DNA of 64,000 nt from RUG11551 sp045586185 (GTDB taxonomy: Bacteria; Planctomycetota; Planctomycetia; Pirellulales; Thermoguttaceae), in the NCBI GenBank assembly GCA_045586185.1, contig JAZMZV010000274.1, positions 7,192-71,191 on the forward strand. The letters are read 5' to 3'. Every line of letters starts with the position of its first letter. Position 1 is the stretch's first letter. The position numbers were made by a program, and so were the translations under genes. The notes under the pieces are model-generated. The model did not search any database and was not told the origin of the DNA. It worked only from the letters and a program-made list of their open reading frames with translations. Below are positions 55,201 to 63,002 of the stretch, in pieces.

Positions 55201-58200
55201 CGTTTGAAGATCACTCTGCCAGCAGGTTCGTCTGACGATTCCGGTTTCCATCCTTTTTTAACGGGAGTTCGAATTGATAACGAATCCGTCAGCGGAGAGA
55301 ATATAATCAAAGAATCAGAGAATGCGTTTGTTATTCTCTTGCCGCCCAAAAAGAAACTGTTTGTTTTGACGGTTCAATGGACGTGTTTTGAAAAACCGTT
55401 AAAAACCGGGGCGTCTTTTCGCCCGCAAAAGCCGCTTTTGAATATTGACGTACTTCAGTCGAGCTGGAATTTGTATTATCCGACGTCGTATCGCCGTCTG
55501 AATTCGTTTTTGTCTTCAGATCCCTCGGTTGACGGCTGGCTTGAACGCATTTTCGGACCGCTTCTCCGCCGCGATTCGGTTGCGATTATGAGCATCGTTT
55601 CGCAAATCTGGGACGACGATCAGGTCGGAACTCAGAATCAGGACGCCAAAAACAATCGGTCTGACAGCAGTAAATCGGAATTGGCGAATCAAGCTTCGTC
55701 CTCGGAAAATTCCAAAGCCGATGCCAGTTCAACGTTCCCGGTTCCTTACACGCTATCCGGTCGCGCCGCCTGGAACTGCTGTCAGTTTGATGGACGCGAC
55801 GCGCCGAAAATAATCTGGATTATTCGCGGCGAGGTCAGCGAATGCATCCGATGGACGTTTTTTATTTTAACCGTCTCTGCAATCTTGACGTTGTATTTCA
55901 AGCTCTGCGGAAAGCGTTCTGCCAAAAGCGAACAGGACGACTCCAGACAGAGCGTTTTGGAACAATCGCACAGCAGTAAACTGGAACAGGATATTCTCGG
56001 CGAGACCGAAAAACAGGATGTAAGTCACGGCAGCTTTTTGGAAAACTCCCGCGCTAAATTGGAACAGCTTATTCGTTTGGGAAACGAGACGATAAGCAAG
56101 TCCTCATGGGGTTTTCGTCGCTGGATTTGCGTTTTGGGCGGCGTATGCCTACTTTTGTCTCAGGCGCTGCCCTGGTTTTTATCGCTGCCGTTTTCCGGCG
56201 CTTTGTTGGGAACGCTTATCTGTCTGCTGACGCTGGCAGTTCCTCCCAAAAGCGATCTGTTTAACAATGGCGACGATTCAAACTCCGCCAGCAGAGGCAT
56301 GTCGGCAATTTCCCTGACGACTCGCGTTACCCATCTGGTTTCCAGATTTTTTATCTTTGTCTTTTTGTTGACGCTGCCGTCCGTATGGGGACAGACGCCC
56401 GTTATGCCGCCGCCAGACGCCCGTTTTGTTGGACCTGGAACGCCGGAACGCAGAGATTACGAAATTTTTATTCCTGTCGATCAGCAGAATCGTCCGAAAA
56501 GCGGGTATTACGTTCCGCAGGAACTGCTCGATTTGATGAAGACAAGGGAGAATCTTTCTCCTGAACGCTCCTGGATTGTATGCCGAACGCAGTATTATGG
56601 CACGCTCTTTCAGCGTCCCAAACAAACGGAATCCGGTTTGTGGAACTGCGCCATCGAAATTGAAACGCTTACGCCCAACGCGGCAGTTGACCTGCCGATT
56701 CAGCTTCAGGAAACCATTTCGATAACGTCCAGCATTTCTGTTAGCCGCGGAAAAATACTCAAGTCGTCAACAGCGGCTCCTGACGCTGAGAATTCGGAAT
56801 CGTCAAAATCGGACAACCTGTACTGGAGCTGGGAGAAGCTTGACAGTCAGACGGTTTTGCAATGGAACCTTCAAAAGAAACGATGGGAAATTCGGCTTTC
56901 TCAGCCGGGTCGTTATATGATTGAAGTTGATTTCCGACCGACAATTGTTACATCAGACGGCAAAAACGAGATATCGTTCTCGATTTTGGAATGTCTCAAT
57001 TCAACGTTTGAACTGCTGGTTCCGGAATCGATTACCGGTCTGGAATTCCCGGGAATTTACGGCGGCGTGACAGAATCGACGCCAACGATGAAAATATCCG
57101 ATCCTTCTATGCCGACTCAGCCGGGAATGAAGCTCAAGCGAGTTGAGCTTGGAGCCGTTAAACAGCTGGCCGTGCGTTGGAATGCAGGCGGGTTCATCTC
57201 AGACGGCCCCGTTTACGACGTTGATACAATGTCTTGGTGGAATGTCGAACCGGATAAAGTTGACGTTAAAATCAAGTACAATATTAAAGTCGCATCAGGG
57301 TCTGTTTCTTCTCTTGTTATCAATACTGACGAACGTCTTGTTTTGTCAAGCGGCGGCGAGGAATCAGTGAATAAGGAACAGAAAACAGAGAATAAGAAAC
57401 CGAATACCGGGAAAAAGGAACAGGAAGCAGGGAATAGCAATTCGCCGGAGACAAGTTCAGCTCCTGGCTCGCAAAACGGCGGCGAGGCGAATCGCCCGCA
57501 GTCGGGCATTCCGTTTTCTGTTATTTTCAATCCGGACAACCCCAGTTTTATCACGGTGGAATTTGACAGCCCGATTACGTCTCAGGCGTCTTTCGAATTG
57601 CATTTTACCTGGAAAGACGCAGTAGGCGTTGGACGTCTTCAGTTCCCGTCAACGTCTGTTGAATCGAGCCGCGCCGGGCAAAGAACGCTGGCTTTTACGT
57701 TCGATCCCAGATTGCAGTACGAATGTCTTTCTGAATCCCTGACGCCGATGTCGGCTCAATCGTTTTTCGAACTGTGGCGAGGCTTTCAAAAAGGCTCTGC
57801 TAATAACAAATCGCTTTCGACGGAACGATCGCCCCTTGGCGCGGTCCCGGATTCCGTTTCCATAGATTTGCCCGATCAGGATCCGACTGTGAAGCCAATT
57901 CCGCTGCCTCCGCCGCCTCAAATTGTTGATACGGCTCCAACGGTTGCGTACGATTTGAACCTTTCCCGAAGAAAAGTTGATTCTTCCGGCGTTTTGGACA
58001 GCATTGTTATGAACGTTCAGCGAACCAAAGCAACGTCGGAAGGAACGGCGGAAGCGTTTGTTCTGGTTGATTACGATCGCCTGTTGTGGCAGATTAAATG
58101 GACGATAAATATTACGCGCGGTCAATGCAGCGGATACGTTGCAGAATTGCCAGATTCGTTCAGCAAGCCGGAAAATCATTTGTCAATTTCTTCCGCGTCT

Positions 58201-60204
58201 GTCATAACGTTCAACCCTGCTAAAGATAAATCGTTTTCGGCGTCCGCCTGCATTGAGGGAAACGAACTCAGTCTGTATTGGGGAACTCCTGTAGAAGGGA
58301 AGTGCCAGGTCATTGTAACAGGAGAAATTCGTCCACAGTTTGAGAGCGAAAACCCGGAGTCGTTACGGACAATCAACTTTGATTTCCCGCAGATCAAAAC
58401 GCTCAACGTTACTCAGTACAAATTGGCGTTTGGACGAACGGACAACTGTATCGTCAAAACGGTTTTTGACAAACCAACGTCCAAAACCGTCGTTTGGATT
58501 CAGGCGGAGCTGTCTGTCGAACCCCCATTTCCCAGCCGAAATCAACGGTTGCTGGAAACCTGGCAGACAACCATAAACGATACCAGCAAAAAACCGTGCG
58601 CTCTGGCTTTGGAAATTCAAAAGAATGAAGTCGACGCGGTTATTGACGGCTCTGTAAAGCTGGTTCAGGAGAATATTCCCGCTCTTGTTCTCACAGGACG
58701 CGTTAAAGTTAACCATGGAATTCTGGACGAATTTCTGCTTGACGTTCCCGAGAATTGCTATGCTCCCATTTCACCCAAAACGACGCTTCAATGCCAGCAG
58801 GACGCGCTGTCAATTACTCAAAGACGTTACATTTTGCGCCCTCTTTCTCCTTTTGCGTCTGATTCCGAATTTGAACTGACGATTCCGCTTAAGAAATCGA
58901 CGTCTGGCGTTTGGAAGCTGGAAAAGCAAGGCGCCTTGTTGTGGTCAATTGTTCGTTCAGACGAAGAACGGCAAACGGTCGTTGAGTCGCAGACCGAACC
59001 GACCAGCGCCGATCCGGCGTCGTCTGACAAACCCGCCGCGCCTTCTGAAGAAGCACGTCCGGCGACTTCCGAAACAAAGGTTTTTGGTTTGAAAATGTTC
59101 GTCAAACCGATTAGCGAAGCGGAGTACTGCGCCTCGGCGGAGTTCGCCTGCGCCGTGTCTGGCGTAGACTATATCCTTGTTCGATTGCCGGGAGGAAGCA
59201 AAATGCTCAACGTTCAAATTGATCAGCGGTCTGTTCGTTGGACGGAAAACAAATCTGGCGAGACGCAAATTCCGATGGTTACAGAAAACGCTCCTGTTGA
59301 CGTCAGGATCGTTTACACGTCGGCGCTGAATCGAACTCTGTATACAGATCCGATGAAATTTGAACCGCCTATGATAGAAAACGCCCAGCAACCGGAAATA
59401 TTATGGTCGGTTTCGCCCTGGAAAAAACTCAACCATTCAGACCCCGGCGCGATAAGAACGACTTCGTTTATTAATAAACAGATTTGGCTTCTAAACGATT
59501 TGAGCAGTCAGTTCCTGTATCTTCAGCAAACGGCGGGCGGCGTTTCTCCAGACGCTGTAGAACGTTTGTCTGGCAAGCTGAATGAAATTGAATCTCAGCT
59601 TAAACAGTATGAACTCAGAGAGGAAAAGTCAAAGACGCGCATGAATCTCGGAATTCGGAATCCCAATTTTAATAGTATTCGTCGTTCAAATTTGACGGCA
59701 ACTGAAACGGGCGCCATTCGTTTGGCAATGCAAAACGTACTTCGTCTTCGCGAGGCGCTTAACGAGAATCCGTTCAAAAAAGAAGTTCAAAACCGGGATA
59801 ACGAGAAGCAAGAGATGAATTCTAATTATAACGATGCCGTTCAGAATTCAGAATTGTTCTCTCTGTTGTCTCCGAATGTTTCCCAGCTGGCAGGAACGAG
59901 CGATCCGGGAACGGCGTTTGTCTTGACGTATTCTCTTCCGCCGGCAGCCGCCCCGTCATCGTCGATTTGGCAGATGCTGTCGCTGCTGTTTATCCCGATA
60001 ATAATCTGGCTGGCGTTCTTCCCGCCGGAAGCGTTCGTATTATGGCGACCCGCGTTTGTCCTTGGCTGCCTGAGCGTGATTTGGCTGCTTTGTTTCAACC
60101 TTTATGGCGTCGCCGTCTTGCTGCTTATCGCCGCGGTGTTTGATGCGTTGAATAAATTCCGTCAACGTTCTAAACCAAATATTATCCCCTTGAGCGTGAG
60201 ATAA
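52255..60204 (+). CDS. Giant 2649-residue secreted membrane-anchored protein, apparent fusion of two modules
   Basis: The ATG at 52255 gives a weak signal peptide (ILTAMIFLAVGGVIVFSSAIGNG). Module 1 is a beta-rich ectodomain to about residue 1190, then helices near 1197-1220 (RWTFFILTVSAILTLYFKL) and 1288-1330. Module 2 begins with an internal ATG at 56299 (residue 1349) and a second signal-like segment at 1361-1380 (RFFIFVFLLTLPSVWGQ), then PPPDARFVGPG..PERRDYEIFIPVDQ and YYVPQELLDLMK, beta-rich sequence, and helices near 2571-2635. The preceding gene has the same plan once. No enzymatic motif was found. The frame is open for 7950 bases without interruption, so it is a real gene. It may be read as one polyprotein or have an internal start. 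Confidence 0.8.
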   Translation: MNNRQASLMFKRILTAMIFLAVGGVIVFSSAIGNGQTTGTNETTAKPSTLKSGGTESGKRDSRTPDSDANILSGKSLPREASDELSAPVRPERTLSIGIRKVYAPESQALQWPLGNKKYTYINAEKFESNYKLWKEFLSNATSDLRSAESISNVFIESARYYATMTETGELSGWGEWKVRELALNNDQLAVEKQEIGNNDSRPLLIPVPLKILLTDFAFYDASETVDDLENIAQKGDSPSASLDSKLHSALSSASFPDGQTALFIPSEGVIRFRWKARRLEQNDFLIQSFGSVESLWIIDVPSDKKLTLRSGALDSELKPLCASVTKEKNEQSGAWRYSIRWTESETAVVHIGSANEKDRFDRFYKQQTTYTFTQYSLKTQCRITFEPDSRTSLPQDIPFTVDHDPRVIWEATLDGQPAELHLTETGYSVSLKKCKTDNLRPELVIASRCPLAEVQRVSDSDGKQEDAFKPEFSKLSLPRIELLSGRWQSGTAVVYTLQEPLSIETNKCSVVESKRDDSRRIQTTIEQESSVADVVLTIEPFKELFYSRTQTSVQWDGSQASFISSFALQAEEGRLYSLTAELPEGLTIDQATSEEQPDIIEDWEVYSDADNPSKRTLTIYLRKSLCPERNLELTIRSHAIADWGKPVELNRLAPISFDRIESRAQILFVNVALNQRFTVGERVLYSPEQGTRDVGASNEAAVPELPRGIDCSPHTSPANGTGTGRLDAYEFCIDLKMWGDCLSSLEPVQSDYAVDAKTTIWVDKKSMEEKIELAFSGERSHLSQFRFSYGHSSDASCAWQGTLVWSNNRYKVKVEPVEGNVYSIEIPRNVSSPFTVALSRKIDWNQQRAFDALGSNDCSRLTSTVSVFSRTPRLFDIHAYGMKFVKSVSDNNADFTVGTYEYDLRSESASDAPADDNALESPRIELSVCKAPQSDVSIWAWNQLVEERHFASGNVLTSAQWTIENRFPAQDSVQAPDSSNTRLKITLPAGSSDDSGFHPFLTGVRIDNESVSGENIIKESENAFVILLPPKKKLFVLTVQWTCFEKPLKTGASFRPQKPLLNIDVLQSSWNLYYPTSYRRLNSFLSSDPSVDGWLERIFGPLLRRDSVAIMSIVSQIWDDDQVGTQNQDAKNNRSDSSKSELANQASSSENSKADASSTFPVPYTLSGRAAWNCCQFDGRDAPKIIWIIRGEVSECIRWTFFILTVSAILTLYFKLCGKRSAKSEQDDSRQSVLEQSHSSKLEQDILGETEKQDVSHGSFLENSRAKLEQLIRLGNETISKSSWGFRRWICVLGGVCLLLSQALPWFLSLPFSGALLGTLICLLTLAVPPKSDLFNNGDDSNSASRGMSAISLTTRVTHLVSRFFIFVFLLTLPSVWGQTPVMPPPDARFVGPGTPERRDYEIFIPVDQQNRPKSGYYVPQELLDLMKTRENLSPERSWIVCRTQYYGTLFQRPKQTESGLWNCAIEIETLTPNAAVDLPIQLQETISITSSISVSRGKILKSSTAAPDAENSESSKSDNLYWSWEKLDSQTVLQWNLQKKRWEIRLSQPGRYMIEVDFRPTIVTSDGKNEISFSILECLNSTFELLVPESITGLEFPGIYGGVTESTPTMKISDPSMPTQPGMKLKRVELGAVKQLAVRWNAGGFISDGPVYDVDTMSWWNVEPDKVDVKIKYNIKVASGSVSSLVINTDERLVLSSGGEESVNKEQKTENKKPNTGKKEQEAGNSNSPETSSAPGSQNGGEANRPQSGIPFSVIFNPDNPSFITVEFDSPITSQASFELHFTWKDAVGVGRLQFPSTSVESSRAGQRTLAFTFDPRLQYECLSESLTPMSAQSFFELWRGFQKGSANNKSLSTERSPLGAVPDSVSIDLPDQDPTVKPIPLPPPPQIVDTAPTVAYDLNLSRRKVDSSGVLDSIVMNVQRTKATSEGTAEAFVLVDYDRLLWQIKWTINITRGQCSGYVAELPDSFSKPENHLSISSASVITFNPAKDKSFSASACIEGNELSLYWGTPVEGKCQVIVTGEIRPQFESENPESLRTINFDFPQIKTLNVTQYKLAFGRTDNCIVKTVFDKPTSKTVVWIQAELSVEPPFPSRNQRLLETWQTTINDTSKKPCALALEIQKNEVDAVIDGSVKLVQENIPALVLTGRVKVNHGILDEFLLDVPENCYAPISPKTTLQCQQDALSITQRRYILRPLSPFASDSEFELTIPLKKSTSGVWKLEKQGALLWSIVRSDEERQTVVESQTEPTSADPASSDKPAAPSEEARPATSETKVFGLKMFVKPISEAEYCASAEFACAVSGVDYILVRLPGGSKMLNVQIDQRSVRWTENKSGETQIPMVTENAPVDVRIVYTSALNRTLYTDPMKFEPPMIENAQQPEILWSVSPWKKLNHSDPGAIRTTSFINKQIWLLNDLSSQFLYLQQTAGGVSPDAVERLSGKLNEIESQLKQYELREEKSKTRMNLGIRNPNFNSIRRSNLTATETGAIRLAMQNVLRLREALNENPFKKEVQNRDNEKQEMNSNYNDAVQNSELFSLLSPNVSQLAGTSDPGTAFVLTYSLPPAAAPSSSIWQMLSLLFIPIIIWLAFFPPEAFVLWRPAFVLGCLSVIWLLCFNLYGVAVLLLIAAVFDALNKFRQRSKPNIIPLSVR

Positions 60205-60219
60205 CGTTTGCTGGAACGG

Positions 60220-61755
60220 CTATCTGATTTTGAATTCGGAAAGATCAATGCGGGTTTTGGAAATAGCCTTTGGCTTTTGAGCTTTTGAATCGTCAGAGTT
60301 TTCGGATTTGTTATCCGAGTCTGACGCGTCGTTGTTTTCAGACGGCTGAGAATTATGACTGGCGGAAACGGAAGTCAATGGCGTTTTGTCTTCGGCGTTA
60401 ACAGCGCGAAGAAAGGTGATGTTGATTTTATCGCCCGGCTTGTAACGAGTCAAAAGACGATTGAGTTCCGACAGGTTTTCCGGACGAAAGCCTGCGATTT
60501 TGCCGATGATGTCGCCTTTTTGAATCTTGTGTTCCATTTTGTCAAATCGTTCAGCGTTGACGTCTGTAATAACAAAGGCGTAAGACGATTTCAGCTCGCA
60601 GTTTTTGAATTCTTCCTGAGTAAGTTCTCGAACTTTCAATCCGATTTTTGACCACAGCGCGTCGTTGACGTCCGGGGCGTTCCATTTATCCAGCGTGAAA
60701 GCAATGGTCCGTTTGCCGTTATCTGGATTGCCGTCATTCTGTTCATTCTCGTTTTTGACAGTCAGTTCAACGCTCTGTTCGGGCTGAAATTTCTCTTCGA
60801 GATTCAAATACGAAACGATGCCGTCAACTGGCGTTCCGTTGACGGACAGAATAAAGTCGCCTTTTTTCAGCCCGGCTTTGGCGGCGGGGGATTCGTCGTC
60901 AAGATTGTCAACATAAACGCAGCCGTTTTTGAGCGTTATCTCAAACCCTCGAACGAACCCGTTGCGATGGGGGTAATCGAACAGAGCGGGCAGTTTTCTC
61001 AAAATCTCTTGAGCGGAAACCCCAAAAGCGATGTTGTCTGAACCGCCTTTCCGCGACGTCGTCAGGGCAACGACCTTGCCGTCAACGTTAAACCACGGAC
61101 CGCCCGACGATCCGGGATTGATGCTCATGTCCGTTTGGAGAAGGTTGTCAACCGTAACGTTGATGTCCGACAGCAGAGAGCGTCGTCCAGCCGCGCTGAT
61201 AATTCCCTGAGTACAGGTGTATTTTAATCCGTGCGGATGGCTGATGGACGTAATCGGTTCTCCGACTTCAATTTCGGCGTCTTCCTTAAATATAACCGCT
61301 TTGACCGGCTCTTTGGGGTCGATTTTAAGCAGCGCCAGGTCTTCTTCCAGCATAAACCCAACCACTTGAGCGTTGTATCGGACGGAATTGCGGAGTTCCA
61401 CAACCGCCGATACGGATTTATAAACTCCGTGAGCGTTGGTGATGACATATCCGGTGTCGGTAATGAAGAATCCGGTTCCAATGGAATCCGTTGATTTTTG
61501 GTTTGGAAGAATAAAGAACTCTTTGAGTTCCTTTCTCTTGGGATCTGAAAATTCGCCAGTTACGTAAACGACCGAGTCGGCGTACTGATTGTAGACCTGG
61601 GCTGAGAACTCATATTGAAACCGCTTCAGATCCGAGCCGGTAATTTGAGCATGAGACGTTGACGTCTGAAAGACAATCAGCAGAAAAACAGAGAAAAAAA
61701 TAATCGGGAATTGGATTGCGGAATATGCGGCGGGGTGTTTAATACTGTTTTTCAT
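60220..61755 (-). CDS. HtrA/DegP-like serine protease with PDZ domains
   Basis: The start at 61755 begins directly before the signal segment (FPIIFFSVFLLIVFQTSTSHAQ) and gives 511 residues; a frame from 61797 adds 14 residues. The trypsin-like triad is His109 in TNAHGV, Asp139 in EEDLALLKI and Ser217 in NPGSSGGPW. A PDZ domain follows near residue 265-330 (GLKKGDFILSVNGTPVD), and a second near 395-450 (KMEHKIQKGDIIGKIAGFRPENL). The tail is Ser/Asp/Glu-rich. Such proteases degrade or chaperone misfolded envelope proteins. It is convergent with the giant gene, only 15 bases between stops, which could matter if both are highly transcribed. Confidence 0.93.
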   Translation of the reverse strand: MKNSIKHPAAYSAIQFPIIFFSVFLLIVFQTSTSHAQITGSDLKRFQYEFSAQVYNQYADSVVYVTGEFSDPKRKELKEFFILPNQKSTDSIGTGFFITDTGYVITNAHGVYKSVSAVVELRNSVRYNAQVVGFMLEEDLALLKIDPKEPVKAVIFKEDAEIEVGEPITSISHPHGLKYTCTQGIISAAGRRSLLSDINVTVDNLLQTDMSINPGSSGGPWFNVDGKVVALTTSRKGGSDNIAFGVSAQEILRKLPALFDYPHRNGFVRGFEITLKNGCVYVDNLDDESPAAKAGLKKGDFILSVNGTPVDGIVSYLNLEEKFQPEQSVELTVKNENEQNDGNPDNGKRTIAFTLDKWNAPDVNDALWSKIGLKVRELTQEEFKNCELKSSYAFVITDVNAERFDKMEHKIQKGDIIGKIAGFRPENLSELNRLLTRYKPGDKINITFLRAVNAEDKTPLTSVSASHNSQPSENNDASDSDNKSENSDDSKAQKPKAISKTRIDLSEFKIR

Positions 61756-61789
61756 GTTAAATATGGATGGGTTAATATAATCAATGTTT

Positions 61790-61858
61790 AGGCGCAAGCG
61801 CTTACCTCTACTGCCTACTGCCTATTGCCTACTGCCTTTTACCTTATTTTACGCCTTT
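61790..61858. repeat. Repeat element upstream of the HtrA gene
   Basis: TTTAGGCGCAAGCGCTTACC is followed by iterated CTACTGCCTATTGCC words. Only one arm is strongly developed; the loop motif GCGCAAGCGC is present. Confidence 0.6.
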
Positions 61859-61893
61859 TGTCCAGCCCGTCAAGAGGGCAGGGGATTTGTCTC

Positions 61894-61922
61894 TTGACAG
61901 CTTGTTAATAAATATGTATATA
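61894..61922 (+). promoter_or_regulatory. Promoter giving a nearly leaderless lipoprotein mRNA
   Basis: A perfect TTGACA (61894-61899) and TATATA (61917-61922) are 17 bases apart. Initiation seven bases later would be at about 61929, two bases before the ATG at 61931. Confidence 0.7.
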
Positions 61923-61930
61923 TTCAGTTA

Positions 61931-62938
61931 ATGTATAAGGTATATAGAATCCTGGCGCTGTCAATATTTCTGGCGATGATTGCAAGTTGCAGTCATCTGT
62001 CGATATTCCATAATCCGGATAACGGAAGAGTTGACCCGGCAGATATGCTTCCGCCCATTAAAGCGTCGTCGGATTCTGTAGGCGTAGAAATATTCTTTAT
62101 TCGCCGCAGCGTTACAAATGTCGATTCTGCCAAAGAGCTTTGGGAAAACGTTTCGGAACTGCCGTTTTCAGAGCAGACGCGTCATCAAATGCGGCTCAAC
62201 GGGTTCCGGTTTGGCGTTTTAGGGTCGGCGCAGACGACTGCGTTGATCGATATGCTCAACCTGGTTAATCCGGGGTCGCATGCCCACGTCGATTCCTGGG
62301 AAGAAGCCATTCAGTTTGACAAAGACGAAAAGGTTATGCGCCGTTACGTGGAACTGAATTCAGGTCAGCCTGCGGAAGCGTTGGCGTCAGACGTCTACGA
62401 TACTTTAACCTTTCTTCAAAAGACGGACGATTCCCTGGGCGGGGAATCGTTTCAGCAGGCGCAGTGCGTGTTCAGAATTAACTCGTCGCCGCGTCCGGAC
62501 AACGCTATTGATTTAACCATTTTGCCGGAAATTCAGTACGGTCCTCAGCGTCAGCAATACGTGTACGAACAGGGCGCTGTTAGAATGGAATTCGGACGAA
62601 ACCGAAAGACGTTTGAATCCATTCAGATGAAAGTCAAGCTCAAACCCGGTGAGATGGTTGTGTTGTCGTGTCAGCCGGAGCAGTCGGCGTCTTTGGGTTC
62701 TCAGTTCTTTACAGACGCCGCCATTCGCGGGGATTATCAAAAGATCATGATTCTTCGTCTGGCGAAGCTGCGTAACGATCCGCTGTTCCCAGAAAACGGC
62801 GTCAAGAAGTCAGACTGCGTCAACGAGCCAATCGTTAAAGGTAAAGAGCCGGAACGAATTGAACCCGTCATCCTCGATATAGAATCCAAAGAGGAATCAG
62901 AGGAAGAAAAAGAAGAAAATAGGGAATTTGATAAATAA
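61931..62938 (+). CDS. Conserved planctomycetal lipoprotein, function unknown
   Basis: The 335-residue product has a lipoprotein signal (ALSIFLAMIASC, Cys 20). Downstream it has VGVEIFFIRRSVTN, AKELWENVSELPFSEQTRHQMRLNGFRFGVLG, a beta-rich middle and a Glu-rich C-terminus (SKEESEEEKEENREF). I recall planctomycete proteins with the same EIFF.R and LRLNGFR.G pattern, but know no function. The mature protein would sit in the periplasm. The promoter and start codon almost touch. proS is convergent, with a repeat element between. Confidence 0.72.
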   Translation: MYKVYRILALSIFLAMIASCSHLSIFHNPDNGRVDPADMLPPIKASSDSVGVEIFFIRRSVTNVDSAKELWENVSELPFSEQTRHQMRLNGFRFGVLGSAQTTALIDMLNLVNPGSHAHVDSWEEAIQFDKDEKVMRRYVELNSGQPAEALASDVYDTLTFLQKTDDSLGGESFQQAQCVFRINSSPRPDNAIDLTILPEIQYGPQRQQYVYEQGAVRMEFGRNRKTFESIQMKVKLKPGEMVVLSCQPEQSASLGSQFFTDAAIRGDYQKIMILRLAKLRNDPLFPENGVKKSDCVNEPIVKGKEPERIEPVILDIESKEESEEEKEENREFDK

Positions 62939-62939
62939 T

Positions 62940-63002
62940 GGCGAGTTATGAGTTTCGAGATTATCTTTCTCGCAACTCGCAACTCGCCACTCGCAACTCT
63001 CA
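62940..63002. repeat. Composite inverted repeat, GCGAGTT words, between lipoprotein gene and proS
   Basis: GGCGAGTTATGAGTTTCGAG (62940 on) pairs with CTCGCAACTCGCAACTCGCC (62969 on) and more CTCGCAACTC. The loop is ATTATCTTT. Confidence 0.7.
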
